This document shows positions 34,001-46,149 of a stretch of DNA of 64,000 bases, piece after piece. Numbering within the stretch: position 1 is the stretch's first letter; the number at the start of each line of letters is the position of its first letter. Position numbers and translations under genes: made by a program. Origin of the DNA: Leucaena leucocephala. Lineage: Eukaryota > Streptophyta > Magnoliopsida > Fabales > Fabaceae. The notes beneath the pieces were generated by a model. It ran no database searches. It had not been told where the DNA came from and was given only the letters and a program-made list of their open reading frames with translations. The stretch covers positions 4,960,001-5,024,000 of the forward strand of contig CM073518.1 in assembly GCA_037074615.1 (NCBI GenBank), written 5' to 3'.

Positions 34001-37000
34001 ATGTGTATTTATAGGTTAAGGGAGGTAGAATGAATGATCCAAATCGAATCGAGATGAACGGCTCAGATCGCTTAGTTTTCTCACCAAGCTTTACCTACAT
34101 CATCAAGGGACACCTTACATGCTAGGAGACGCCTTGGTGGGTCCCATAGAATACCTAACCTGATGAGTCATTGCTTCTGAAAACCTCCTGTCCAATCTTG
34201 TACCAACTTAGTCTAATTTCTCAAAAATTAGACCATTTTCTAAATCTAATTTTTTCTAACATTCCATAATATATATTCTGATCTTAAATCTAGTATATAG
34301 ATTCTTCTTACCATTGATATTCTTAGACTGAGTATTAACTTAATTACTGATCCCTTGGCAAATTACCAAAATGCCTTTAGTTCTTCTTTATTTATTTTAA
34401 TAATTATAAGGGCATTATTATCTTTTCACATTTCAACAGAATATTTCTTGACCCTGGTCAACTACTCTTGTAACTCTCTTTGACCTTTTGAAGCCCTTCA
34501 CTCAACTTTTAATTATTTTATAATATAGGGGTATTTTTGTCTTTTTGCACATTTTTTGAATATTTATGGACACTGACCCCTTTAACTGATGAACTAATAT
34601 CATGGACATAGGCCTCACTTGGGGTCATTATGGGCTTCCTGTGACGTCATCTGGGCTCATTCAGTCTAAGCTTGCTTACTGTTTAAGTTTCATAATTAGA
34701 TATTATGTGTCCACAAACTCCTATCAAAATTCACTAAAACGTGAATAACTTTTTCTATAGAACTCCTTTCGGAGTTCCGTCAGTTCTCTAACCTCTGGCT
34801 TCACATGACGCACATTTCTATAACTTTTCATTTATATCTGAGGTCTAGAAGGTCTGATAAAAAATTTAGATAACTTTCAGACTATTAAATAAATATAAGC
34901 TATCCGAAACTCTAATAAAATTTTTGTATCAGCCTAGATTAACCAGCATAACTTTCTCTATCTACTGATGAAATTTGGAACTGAAATATTTCTGGGCAGT
35001 TCTAGCCTCTTCCGCCTCAATATTCTCATAATTACAATTTTACCCCTGAAAACTTTTTCTCTTTTTAATTAAGTCCCTCAACTTTTCATAATTATACTTA
35101 ATAGCTCACAACTTGTGTCTACTTCCATTTTGCACTATATAACTTTTAGGCTTTCACTTTAGTCCCTTTATTTTTCAAAATGACCATTATGTCCTTTGGA
35201 ACTTTCACTTATTTGTAGTTTAGTCTCTAAAAACTCTCTGTATGTTTTGGTACTTCTACTCAAAGGGGTCTGATAGCATATCTATTTCAGGTTATTTTTT
35301 GAGTATCTAGGCTTAAAAATTAGGATATTACAACTATCCACTATAGCCTGAAAATCAGTCGCTCCCCAAAAGCTTGAATTGAAAAATATGCACATATATC
35401 AGAAGGTTTTTACTGAATAATACATACTAGAATCCTGATGGATCCGGATCTCTTATTAATGAAGGGCATGTCCAAGTATTGCATTCAGTGGGTCAATAAC
35501 AAATAATATATCGTGCAAAAGTGGGAAAATTAAATGTATTCAGCTGATGCAAGGGCATAAATTACAGTAGAAGTTACTAACCTAAAATGGATAAAATTGC
35601 AAGAACGATGAAACATGTGATGTCTTTGTACATACTAACATAAGATATCTGTTATAGAAGTGGTTTTAGATTTATCCCTAACCCCCAAAAAAATGTAGCA
35701 GAAATACATAACCTTCAATCACAAATCGACCTTGCAGTTCCTGACCAAGCCAAGGTCATCTAGTTAAATAATGCACATCAACATGGGCAGTTGTTAATTA
35801 AACTCCAAGGGAAAAGAGAATTATGAGTTAAACGACCTCTATCCTTGAAACTAAGGCGATTTTATCTAACAAGTGTACGAATTTCCAAAGTTGCATTGTT
35901 GTAATGGTGATGGAAAAGAAATGAGTTGTACTTAGATGGTTACTAAACTTACCCAAGTGGAATATAATTATATGAATATTCTAACAAACCCAAGGGGACG
36001 AAGTACAGCACAAAATCATGGATACTGAAGAAAAAAGAAATATTTACCCCATTTTGTTCAACTGAAAATTGTTTTAGACAATGCAAAACCACATGATGGC
36101 CATTGACATCCTTGGTCAATGCAGCAACACCAGGAATTAGAGCAGAAATAATTATAGCTCGTTGATTCTGGGTGGTAACATGTTCCAATAATTTCTGCAC
36201 AGCGCGGGTTCTGCTATGAGTGGAGAAACCATTGTGTCAAAACGAATTCACGATTGGGCATTGAGACATCATGGTGAAATAACCAGGTCAAAGTTTTTAA
36301 AAAGAGAAAAAAGAGACATCCATTACCCATGCATGTTAAGAGAAATATCGACAAGCTGAAACTCAGCATTGGTCACCCTTAGAATGATTTGAGTCCTCTG
36401 TTCTTCGGTGCAGACTTCTAGCATCTTCTGGAAAACATAATTTCCGAATGGGTCCAGCATCAAGTCGCCCACATGTTCAATCAGCTCAGAAAATATCAAA
36501 GAAATATCCTCTGCTTTTAAGCCAGTCATCATCTCCTGTAAGAGTCGACATCCAAGTTGATGCTTTGCTATCAACAGCATGCTCCCGCGCAAATCACCGA
36601 TTGATTGGAGAATCGAAGACGGCTGCAACCAGTGGGGATGGGTACCGTTGATATCAAGATTAGAAAGATAAGATATGTTGTTTCTTGAATCAAAACGACC
36701 GTGATCTGGCAGTAACTTAAAAGGCAATTCATGTTCATTCGAAAGTGGGCCAATCGGGAAACCGGCTTCTTGTTTCCTCTTGAAACGCGAAGAAAGAAAA
36801 CAATCATAGTTCGAATAATGCTCATTAGCATCCGATGTCGGATAAGAAGCCGACCAAGAGTACTCCGAACCCCAACTATCAGGCCCCACACTATAATTCT
36901 GCGGTCGCATTCCGCCAACACTAGCAACACCTTGGTTATTCCAATGAAGATTCTGCACTGAAAGGTTCTTCTCCGGCATTGGCGCCATAGGATATCCACA

Positions 37001-37228
37001 TCCAGTGGCGCCGCCATCGAGAACAGAGTCAAAGAAAGAAGGATACGAAGGCGAGTGATTAGAGGGCGAGATACGGAGACCGGCAAAAGACTCCTCAAGA
37101 GCACGATCAGGATAAAATTGGCCACGATGATAATGAAAGAATGAGCCGGGGAGACTTATTCCGGACGGAGAATATGCGAAATTAACAGAGTCATTCTGGG
37201 GGGAAGAAGGGCGTCGGTGATGGTCCAT
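31082..37228 (-). CDS. Pumilio/PUF-domain RNA-binding protein, five exons
   Basis: The exons are 37228-36327, 36210-36048, 32344-32181, 32057-31799 and 31204-31082, with phases that join cleanly to 536 residues. The first 220 or so residues are low-complexity. A C-terminal PUF domain with eight repeats follows. The helix-2 motifs in order are GCRLLQ, GNYVFQ, GTRAVQ, GHHVVL, GCCVLQ, GNYVVQ, ASNVVE and GNYVIR. PUF proteins bind 3' UTRs with one base per repeat and repress or destabilise mRNAs. The protein ends RFNRGNLRFML. Repeat 4 (H,H,L) and repeat 8 (N,Y,R) depart from the usual recognition triplets. Intron 2 is 3.7 kb because a solo LTR sits in it; the other introns are 116-594 bases. It resembles plant Pumilio homolog 12-like proteins, from memory. 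Confidence 0.95.
32687..32691. repeat. Target-site duplication of the solo LTR, left
   Basis: ACTAT, repeated exactly at 35333-35337. Five bases is the standard duplication length for LTR retrotransposon integrase. Confidence 0.85.
32692..35332 (+). mobile_element. Solo LTR (probably Ty3/gypsy type) in Pumilio intron 2
   Basis: The 2641-bp unit starts TGTCACATCCTAATTTTT and ends AAAAATTAGGATATTACA: near-perfect short inverted ends with TG...CA, flanked by the 5-bp duplication ACTAT. No gag-pol coding is present, so it is read as a solo LTR left by recombination. TGTNACATCC...GGNTATTACA termini and long LTRs are typical of some plant Ty3/gypsy lineages (knowledge from memory). A TATA-like CTATATAAGG at 33654-33663 suggests plus orientation. 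A LARD-type element without visible internal LTR copies is less likely. Confidence 0.85.
35333..35337. repeat. Target-site duplication of the solo LTR, right
   Basis: ACTAT, exact partner of 32687-32691, directly after the terminal CA. Confidence 0.85.
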
Positions 37229-39814
37229 CCTTAATCCGCAAGCAAAAGCTCATACGCCGAAGGGCTTTGAGGAAGAAGGGTTTAGAAAGAGGGTTTGAGG
37301 TTTTAAAGGCGAGAGGAGATGAATTTGTTTTTGTGAAATTAATATTAATATTGAGAGAAAAAATAGGAAAGTTGCGAGATTACAGCGAGAGAGAGGGGGA
37401 GAAAGGAGTGAAAGGGGAATAGCAGAAAGGAGGAGTCGTGGGTCAAGACGGAAGAGTATGATTCTGCATGCAATATTTGGAAATTTTCATGGAATACGAA
37501 ATTGGAGTTTCTTCCTGTCACCTCAAAAAATGGACCCATCGTTGACCGCTTCCGTCAAAAAAGACTATGTGGGCCCCATCCCCTTTTAGCCCAATCCTAT
37601 CTGGGCTTCTTTTTGTCCCACCCTATTATTTTTTACAAAGACACCTGTCCACAACCTAAAAAATTCTTTATTAATATTATCTCCTGGGGTGGAATAACCA
37701 CATCATCGCTATTTTTTTTTTACCAGTTTTGCATTTACTTATAAACGTGTGAACGTTAAATTTATAGTGGGATTATAATTTATACATAATTTTATTCCAC
37801 CTTTTTTTTGTTTAATAAAAGGCATTTCAAGCCTTTCAAAATTTACAGCACAATAAATTTTAACTTCTGATAAATATATTTTTTGATATTAAAATTAAAT
37901 TTTGTATTATTTTTTTTATAGTGTCATCAATCACCTCAACTAGCAACAACAGCTTGTTGATTTTATTCCCCCTCTTTAATTGGCGTAAAAGTATACATTG
38001 TTAGTGAGTTCAACCAGTGGATGGGTGAAATATATAACTATTTAGAGCATATTCGATCCCTAGGGAGTACTATTTTGTTGTGATTCTAGTCGCAATACTT
38101 GAGGAGGTATTCTAACTCCTAGATGCCTAAATTTATCATTAAGGGTAATAGACGGCCCGTCCTACCCGATATTAATATCGTTTAGGAATAAGGGAGACTT
38201 CGCTTTACCCAATATTATATCGTAAGATCGTAAGTAAGCTCAACCCCTTTTAAAAAATTTGTGTATATAAAAAAATAAAATTGGCGCAAAAGTACACTTT
38301 TTGAATGGATTAGAGAACTCTCTGAAAACCATCCCGTTCATTTGTTATTTTTGTGGCCAATCCGATACTTCATATTTATTATCCTCAGTGTTTTGGATGT
38401 ATCTTGGATTTTTTTAATTGATGATTACTTCTCACACGAGTTTAAAAGTGCACTTACATTGGTGTTTGATTCTGGATAATAATACAATGGGTAATTGTGA
38501 AAGAGTGGCATAAATATTTGATATATTAATTATAAAAACTAATTCGACTAATTTTCTAATCATAAATAATTAGTTAAAAGTTTTTTATATTTATGATCAA
38601 TGCAATATAAATATAAACAAGAATGAAATTAACGAATTCCACAACAACTTAAGGCGCAAGTTAAACGAGTATTAGAATGCAGAACTTAATGGCATTGATG
38701 TGCATTGGCTTTGGGTGCCTCCCACATTCAACTTACCTATTTTATCAAAAGTAAAAGTTAGAAGTCAATAGTCAATTCTTCAGTTTCAAAGTGGCGCCAG
38801 TAATGACGTCCCCAACAACAGACACAAAACTATGAATGGCAAAATAAGTTTCGGTGTGTGGAGAAATTTGATAAATTTTGTGGCTACAAAATGTTCAAAT
38901 GACAAACGTTTGGAGATTAAAAAAGGTATTTTTATCTCACAAAAGAGGTTTAAACTCAATTTCTACCCATACTCTATTTTCTTTTTATCAAACTAGCTGA
39001 TAATAAAAAACCATTATTATGGAAGAATAACCATTATTGACTCCATATCTTCTAAGAGTTATTCTTCTAGTCCTATTTATAGTGTAGGGAGAACGAATAT
39101 TTTTATCATATTTATGAATTATATTATTAAATTTTTCATATAAATATAAAGTTTTACGTTTTATTTATTATTATATTATTTTTTTTTAATTTGCGTCAAT
39201 TTCTAAGGGTATAATTCCAAACGAGGTACAAGGACGTGAGCTCATCACAGATTTTATTTTGAAAGATTTAAGGTTAGGAATTTACGGTACAAATGAATGT
39301 TTAGAATTGTAGCAATGGTCAAGTAGAGTCTTCCCCAATCCTTAAACGCGAAGAAGAAAACAAAAGCCAGAAGCACGCGCTTCACTCTTGTCCCCCATGT
39401 TGAGATTACAAGGTAATTTCCTCTTTCTATTCTCATGGCCGTCTAAGATGGAATAGCTTCATTCAACCTTCCTTAATTAGCAGTGCTTTGACTTCTATTG
39501 TTACATTATTCTTGTTATTGTTATCGTGGTCGTCTTTATATAGCTTTTTTATTTGCTATTGTAATCCTAGATTAAGATAAAAAATGACTAATGGGGCTTG
39601 CAAGACTGCTCACCAACTTCTTACATGTCATTAGACGTACAATTAACAAATATTATTTTTTTCTACAGTCAAATGAAAGCATAATTGAATTCATGCATGC
39701 TGGCCTACGCAAATACACACGTATATATTGTTTTGTTTTTATTTTTAAACCGAATCCACATATATATATATATAAATATTGACTCAATCCGGGGTAATTT
39801 ATATACTTTTTTTT

Positions 39815-39900
39815 GTACAAAAAAAATTTAGGTAAGTTCGGCACCAGTCCTCCACTAAAGTCAGGATATAGTCCTAAGACTCAGAGAGCGCTTACAAAAG
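39815..39900. repeat. Terminus of an inverted-repeat element (same family as 55654-56162)
   Basis: The run AAAAAAATTTAGGTAAGTTC, followed by GGCACCAGTCCTCCACTAAAG, matches both ends of the element at 55.7-56.2 kb. I could not find the opposite inverted end within the next 700 bases, so this is either a broken copy or a longer element. Confidence 0.5.
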
Positions 39901-40607
39901 ACTTACGAGATCATCTTCTAAATGAGCTCTTAAAGTAACAGCGGAAATTAAACTCGCGTCTTTGTGAGATACGAGTCCATTTTTTAATATATGTGTCAAG
40001 TTTATATTTATACCGCGCATAATGATTGTTTGACTGCTTGAAGCATGTAGTGATTTTTTTGCTATAGCACACATACCCATTATATTTATAGAGTTCAAAT
40101 TCATAACTTCACATTTAAAAATGACTTAAGAGAGGAGTTTGGGGTCATTGGTCTACAAGACCCAGTTAAAGTAGGTGGTGATTACCGTATAATCAAACTG
40201 CATCATAATACTTGTAGCTTGACTTCTATACAGATTAAGAACGTGATGAAATTTTCGTTCGGATTCGAGCTTAGCAAATGCACCAAGAGAATATAACAAG
40301 CCTGCATGTGTTCTAGTAAAGGAGAGTATATCTACCTCTACCATTTTGGATAGTTGCCCGCCGGGCTTGTGCTACCAATATTGTATGGGATTCAATGCCC
40401 ACATAGTATGGTAATTTAATTTCCAGTCTCAAAGGTTTGTTAATCCTAAAAGGCCGTGATTGGTTGTGGTTATTCCTTTTAACGATCTCACTGTATGATC
40501 TCTTTCAAGCGTATTAAGCATAAAATGCCCCCAACCCACCACACCAAGTCTGGCCCGATGATCTGCAATTTGAGCAAGCTCAATAACGATGACAGATGCC
40601 ATGTGTT

Positions 40608-40621
40608 GGGGGGGGGGGGGG
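40608..40621. repeat. Poly(G) tract, 14 bases
   Basis: A pure G run in AT-rich intergenic DNA. Exact length is uncertain because such runs are error-prone in sequencing. Confidence 0.85.
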
Positions 40622-41177
40622 ATGCATGACTTTTTTTAGTCAATCATCATGTCCAAACTTCAAAAAAAAAAACATTATGTGTATTTTTTTTTTGTCCAGC
40701 CGATTTACTAGAATTTTACCCCGATTAATTATGTGACTATTTAGTTTAAGGTAAACACTTATGGATGCTGGAAAAGTAATGTCTCCATCAGCTTCCCTCT
40801 CTGCTTAATATCTTCAATTCTTCACCATTAGATTAGCTTACAAATTTCAATGGTTGAAATTTAGAATATCAAATATTAAATAATAATAAAAATATAAATT
40901 TGATGTAAATAGTTCATAAATAATAGTGTATGAACATTAAACCTTGTGTTCCCTTTAATGCATGTACCAAGGGTAGAGCTATATAGTGTGTGAACATTCT
41001 TCGTGGCTTATGAAGCACGAATCCTCATCCAAAATTGCCAAGCTGGAGTTTGCGACACTACTTCGAGTAGTTTCAGGACGCATGAATTTGTTGACTCAAT
41101 TCCCTGAACAAAGAAAGCCCTTGGGAAGTATATTCCCCCAAGTGGAAGGAAGAGCACCACTCCGTGAAACCAAATAT

Positions 41178-41187
41178 ACAATGAATA
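41178..41187. repeat. Target-site duplication of SINE copy 2, left
   Basis: ACAATGAATA, repeated exactly at 41381-41390. Both copies belong to NRAMP last-exon sequence. Confidence 0.85.
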
Positions 41188-41380
41188 ACCAACGAGGGTT
41201 GGTTTAAGTGGTAAGCGGCTCGGTATCACTTAAGTAAGGTCTCGAGTTTGAGGCTTGGAGTATGCAGAAAATTCCTTTTGGGAGATTCACCTACTATTGC
41301 CAGGTGCGCAACGCAGGTCGGATCTAGATGTAGTCGGGTAAAGTTCCGGTAAACCGGATGGATAAAAAAAATATACACAC
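41188..41380 (+). mobile_element. tRNA-derived SINE, copy 2, inside NRAMP last exon
   Basis: Same family as 12058-12246: it shares CTCGGTATC, GGTCTCGAGTT, AGGTGCGCAACGC and GGATGTAGTC-like body parts, and ends in an A-rich tail. It has more differences in the tRNA-like boxes (GGTTTAAGTGG, GAGTTTGAGG). It lies antisense to the NRAMP pseudogene and is bracketed by a 10-bp duplication of coding sequence. Confidence 0.9.
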
Positions 41381-44300
41381 ACAATGAATAGTACATATGC
41401 AACTGTACAGGAGCAAACTGCCAAACCAAGCAGCATGCTGTCCACCTCAGAAAGGAAAAAATCTAACAAAAGATACCCATTAATCACCATTATCAGCGCA
41501 GCAACCGTCCACGCCACCCTCTGCAAAGCATTACAAACCAAACTAAAAGGACGATTTTAATTGCAGGAAATCAGGTTACTGAATCGAGAGCATCTTCATG
41601 TGTTTAATACAAGGGAAGAAGATGGAAAATGAAGTGCTTAGCCATTAAATCGCTCGTTTGAATACATTATAAGGAAATAAAGGAAGCCCGGAGAAAAGGA
41701 TGTTCCCTATTGAAGCATTTTAAACTCTCTCCAGAGGAAGGGCAGAAAGAATAGGAAATGGAATGGCAATTTTATCTGTTTCTACAGAACAAACAGATCT
41801 TCCAAGCAATTAATTAATCGGAAATTTACTAATTCTACAGAATCCGAATCCAAACACAACTCAAATATTTCTGCCAGTGATAGTTGGTATAATGTTCTCC
41901 TGCAGGATGAATATAATAAAAACCCTACCAAACTACGTGCTTTAGAGTTTAGATCAAGCAAACAAAACAAATCCAGAGTCTACACAACACAATCAAGATG
42001 CCAATGCACTAAATGCATCTAAGCTAAGGCATAACGAAACAAGGTATAAAAGCAGATACAGACAATTGCGAAGCTGCTACACTAATACAGTCGCTTGACT
42101 AATTACTGCCGCTTTATTTCCATTCCCGCTCACAAACAAGCACTTTGATTTTTCTATTGAAATATATCATCAAATAATTTCAAACCATAAAGCATGCAGA
42201 AGTTGCTTTAAATATCTTCTAGTGTAGTAACAATTGGATGAAATGAAAGAACGGTAAGATTATTAACTAACCTCCAGAATTGGCCCAACCCTAAAGGTTC
42301 CCATGACCTGCTCTTTGGAAATCAAGGTAAGGAGAGGTATGAGTGCAAACGGAATTTGCATAGACTGAAGCACATTAAGCCATTCATTCAAAATGTCCAA
42401 TGAGGCTTCCGAGGTATTGAAAACAATAGCTACAACTATGGTTGGCACAATTGCAAAACTTCTAGTGATCAATGACCTCAACCATTTCTTTAAACGAAGG
42501 TCAAGAAAGCCCCCCATGATGAATTGCCCAGCATATGTGCCGGTGATTGTACTACTTTGTCCAGCTGCCAATAACCCAATACCCCATATATAAAGAATGG
42601 GGAAGAATCCTCCCACATACTTTTCCTGAAGATACTACCCCGAATTTACCAATCTTATGCTATTGGCCTGCTTTGTACCATAAAATCCCTTAGCAAAAAC
42701 TGTTGTGACAAATAGATTGATCATGAAAGAGACTAAAAGTGCAGCCGATGACTCAATTGGATAATACTTTAGAGCCTCCTGCACTCGGCCTTTATTCATG
42801 GGATCAATCTTCCTTGATTGAACCAAAGTAGAATGAAGGAATACATTGGGAAGCATTATGACACAACCCACAACCAACACAGCTTGGCGAATTGTCTTTG
42901 AGCTAAGTCTTGGAACCAAAATACCTGCATGAAGGATTGAACACAATTATACCTGGGAACATATCAAGAATGGTAAAATCCTACCTTTGTCGAGCACCCA
43001 AGGGGAGGGGACTGCTACTGAACATGATAAACATATTTGTAAGATATGAAATGGAAAATTATATTCAAACTTCATCACTATACAAGCTTGTACCCATCAA
43101 AAGTTCGTGTCCACTGGGTTTTGTGTCTCCAAACATCCAGGCAAAAGAAAGAGCCATAGTTGCAATTAGAACTGCAAAAGCAGCTTCCAACCTCCTCACT
43201 CCATAGTTCTCAAGAAATAGAAAGATGAAACTGCTTAACAGTAGAGTAAACCCGAGTAAGGCATGAAAAGTAGGAAGACTCCAAACAACTAAGACAGACA
43301 TAATAATAAACCAAAGCCAGAAAAAAGAAAAGAAAAGAAACCAGGAGATGAGACGGGTAAATGTCAAGAATAGGAATATTGATAAGATAAATACATGGTT
43401 CTCTAACTAACTCAATTGTAAAATAAACCTGACATTTCAGGTTAATGGTTTCCATTAAACCAAGAAACTTTTGGAGTTGCTAGAGAGGTTCAAGGTTCAA
43501 AGTTCAGGTGAGTTAAAGCATGGGACATGTGGTTGCCACTCAACTAAATTTGATCCGAAACCAGTACTTTCCATTTCGTTGTAAGAGAATAGAAACTGGA
43601 TGTTGTCCTTGGAAGAGAATTGAGTGTTGTTGATGCTAGTGGAATAGTTTTACTTTTTAAGTCAACTTATTGAAACTTTAACTGCTACATTTTAGCGAAC
43701 AAGTGCTTAACATGAGCAATGATGCTGGGCCACTATCCTCCAACTCAAAGAAATATTCCCTATCTAAGAGAAATCCAATTCGTTACTTCCAATTGCAATG
43801 ATGACTCTAAGCTCCTCCACGAAGATGTTTAACTATATATAAGTTTGGATCATTCCTCTGTATTGGTGATATGCCTAGCTTCATGCTTTCACCTCAATCA
43901 AAGTCTCACTTCTCATTAAGGGTAAAATACCGTTGGTTACCTCATGGTTGAGCCTAATTCCACTTTGGTACCTTGTTTCAAAAATTGGAACCAAGTGGTG
44001 TGAGCTTCAAGGCATTAACACGTTGCACCTTGTGATAATAACTTCAAATGCCAATGTATTAGCATTTCAAAACTCGGACAACTATTGTAAACTTATATGA
44101 GTCGAAAGGTTCTTCAAAAACTTGTAAGCCGGCACTTAATTAAAACATATATCTTAAAGAGCAATGAACTTAGCAATGCAATGAGGTAGATGAGTAAATT
44201 GAAGATGGGCAGAAAAAAAGTGACACATTCTGAGACTTGGAGACACAAAAAGATAAGATTCTAAGCAACAGGAACAAGAGATGGAAGTGCCTACCAGTCC

Positions 44301-44819
44301 GAAACAGTAATTAAGACTCCGGCCCAGAGCGGCAACACCCGTGGCTAAGAATTTGGAAAGCGATTGCGCTGCCAATGACCTCCTGAATATCAGCACCGAT
44401 CAAGGCAATCTCCGCCATGAGCCAGAGAACCAGCCGAGCCCAATTGGGATATTCCTCCTTGCACAACTCCGCCAGGTCCCGACCCGCGGCCACCCCAATC
44501 CTGGCTGATAAAAGCTCTATCAATAAACCCATAATAATGGCCCACATCAGTAGCCATAGCAGGGAGTAGCCGGCGATGGCTCCAGGTTGTAGATCCCCTT
44601 CGAGATTTCCCGGATCCAGAAAAGGTATGCTCATCAAGAATCCAGGACCAGTGAAGCCATAGTTTTTTCCATGAGAAAGACTGCTCCGACGCCGAATCCT
44701 CGTCAAAGGAGTCCAAATTGAATACAAGTATCTTCCCCCCTGCTTCATATGCGACCTCTTGGTCTTCCAATGAAGATGGCTGAGACTCCTTTTCGGACTC
44801 TAGTAGACGGCTCACTTCT

Positions 44820-45320
44820 GGTTTCTATCGTCTTCGGGTGACTGAGCACTCATAATTGTTAAGCCACAGAAGAGGTCGAATCAAATGCGTTTTAAGATTC
44901 TCGTTTTTTCAATTCAAAAATTTCGACATCGAAAATATGAAAGCTAAGATAGATAGAACGAGCTCTGCGCATCAACGGCTCGGCTGCCATTGAATCCGAG
45001 CTTCGTGCAGATGAAGGAGATGGCTTCATTCTGACTTGCATTGCTCAATTAACCAGTGGGCAAATAAAACTAGTCTTTTAAATGTCACACCAGTATTTTT
45101 TAACTTGTCTACAACTTTCAATTATTTAATCATTGTTTTGGACCATTTGCTTCCACGCATTTCTCAACAGATCTCTATTCATTCCAAGGTTTGAAGATCA
45201 AAATCTTATCCATGACACTAATCAGAGCTCCAAATCGATCTATTCCCAGCGTTTGGTTGTCTGGGACTGAAGTCACTGCCCCCTAAAACTCGCCTTAACA
45301 CTCACAAAGCAACCCTTCAC
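44820..45320. other. Spacer: NRAMP pseudogene 5' side
   Basis: No gene seen. It should hold the former NRAMP leader and promoter. Confidence 0.45.
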
Positions 45321-45324
45321 AATT

Positions 45325-45500
45325 CGGCATTATTTGGTTGGAGGTTGTTAGGGAGGGGAGCGTATATAGGTGTTTGGTTTAAAAAATTGTGGGGAGAGGT
45401 GAGAAAATTTATTGTCTTTATTTGCTCCCCTACCCCTCTTTCCTCCCTTTAAAATTAGAAGTTGTTGGAGAGGTAAGAAACTTTACTATTTTTAGACTAA
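45325..45500. repeat. MITE-like repeat, copy C
   Basis: CGGCATTATTTGGTTGGAGG, then GGGAGGGGAG and GTGTTTGGTTT, resembles the reverse complement of 2270-2340. It lies just upstream of the plus-strand PRISE pseudogene. Ends are approximate. Confidence 0.45.
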
Positions 45501-45657
45501 AATACCCATGATAATTTTTAAAAATTTCAGTGCTGCCTTCCATACTTCCGCTAATCTTCACACGCAGTAATGTAATGGCAAGTATCTTTCACCAATTCTA
45601 TCGTTTTTTAATTTATCTGTCTTTCCACTTCTCTGATTCTTCCATTTCCCCTTTCAG

Positions 45658-46083
45658 AAGAAACTTGACGAAGACGAACAGCCCCCAAGTTTCCAGAGCA
45701 TGGCTCTTATCATTGGCATTACCGGCATGGTTGGGAATAGCCTAGCCGAGATCTTACCTCTCGCCGACACACCCGATAGACCATGGAAGGTATACGGTGT
45801 CACTCAGACACTCATCGCCCCCGACCCAGCTGGAACGCCGATCATCTCGTCAAATATATTCAATGTGATATCTTAGATCGAAACGACACCGAAGCCAAAT
45901 TCTCCGGATTGGCCGACGTGACCCACATCTTCTACGTGTCTTGACCAGTCGACCCATCGAGGTTGAGAATTGCAAGGTGAATGGGGGTATGCTCAGAAAC
46001 GTCCTGCGCACCATCATTCCCAATGCTCCTAATCTCCACCACATATGCCTTCAAACAGGTGGTAAACATTACGTTGGCCCATT
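45658..46083 (+). pseudogene. PRISE pseudogene, exon 2 first third, on the opposite strand
   Basis: An acceptor (CCCTTTCAG) is followed by codons for KKLDEDEQPPSFQS, IIGITGMVGNSLAEILPLAD, PWKVYG, then a frame change within the usual GVARRPRPSWN, HIFYV, a one-base loss turning a Trp codon to TGA, and finally LQTGGKHYVGP, where similarity stops. Bases 45529-45536 (GTGCTGCC) may be the last trace of exon 1. It is inverted relative to the cluster at the left end, 35 kb away. Confidence 0.9.
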
Positions 46084-46149
46084 AATTGTTTCTGATTGCC
46101 CTTGAGAACGTTTTAATAATTTCTGTCAAATAAGACAAATTGGAGATCA

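Larger units (their letters stand above)
37240..41095. other. Intergenic DNA between Pumilio and NRAMP pseudogene
   Basis: The Pumilio promoter and 5' UTR lie in about 37230-37450, which is GA-rich. The rest is AT-rich with no supported gene. It contains a 14-bp perfect palindrome (CGATATTAATATCG, about 38169), a repeat terminus near 39815 and a poly(G) tract. Confidence 0.5.
41096..44815 (-). pseudogene. NRAMP-family metal transporter pseudogene, split by a SINE
   Basis: Four exons are recognisable: 44815-44295, 43230-43094, 42924-42272, and 41520 to about 41391 continuing at 41187-41096 across a SINE. Joins are in phase with GT-AG signals. NRAMP proteins move Fe/Mn out of vacuoles (NRAMP3/4-like here by similarity from memory). 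Legible features are EVAYEAGGKILVFNLDSF, the TM1 motif DPGNLEGD, LWLMAEIALIGADIQEVIGS, and GLLAAGQSSTITGTYAGQ. Damage includes frameshifts near 44655 (two bases lost) and 44339 (one G lost). A TAG at 42635-42637 replaces Gln of the usual GQYLQE. The conserved MPH motif of TM6 reads MLP. The SINE separates the last residues. Before the SINE arrived the tail read on to a TGA at 41096. Confidence 0.92.

Noticed and set aside
34000..35332. Coding capacity within the LTR
   Set aside because: No gag-pol or other ORF of recognisable content, so only a solo LTR is claimed.
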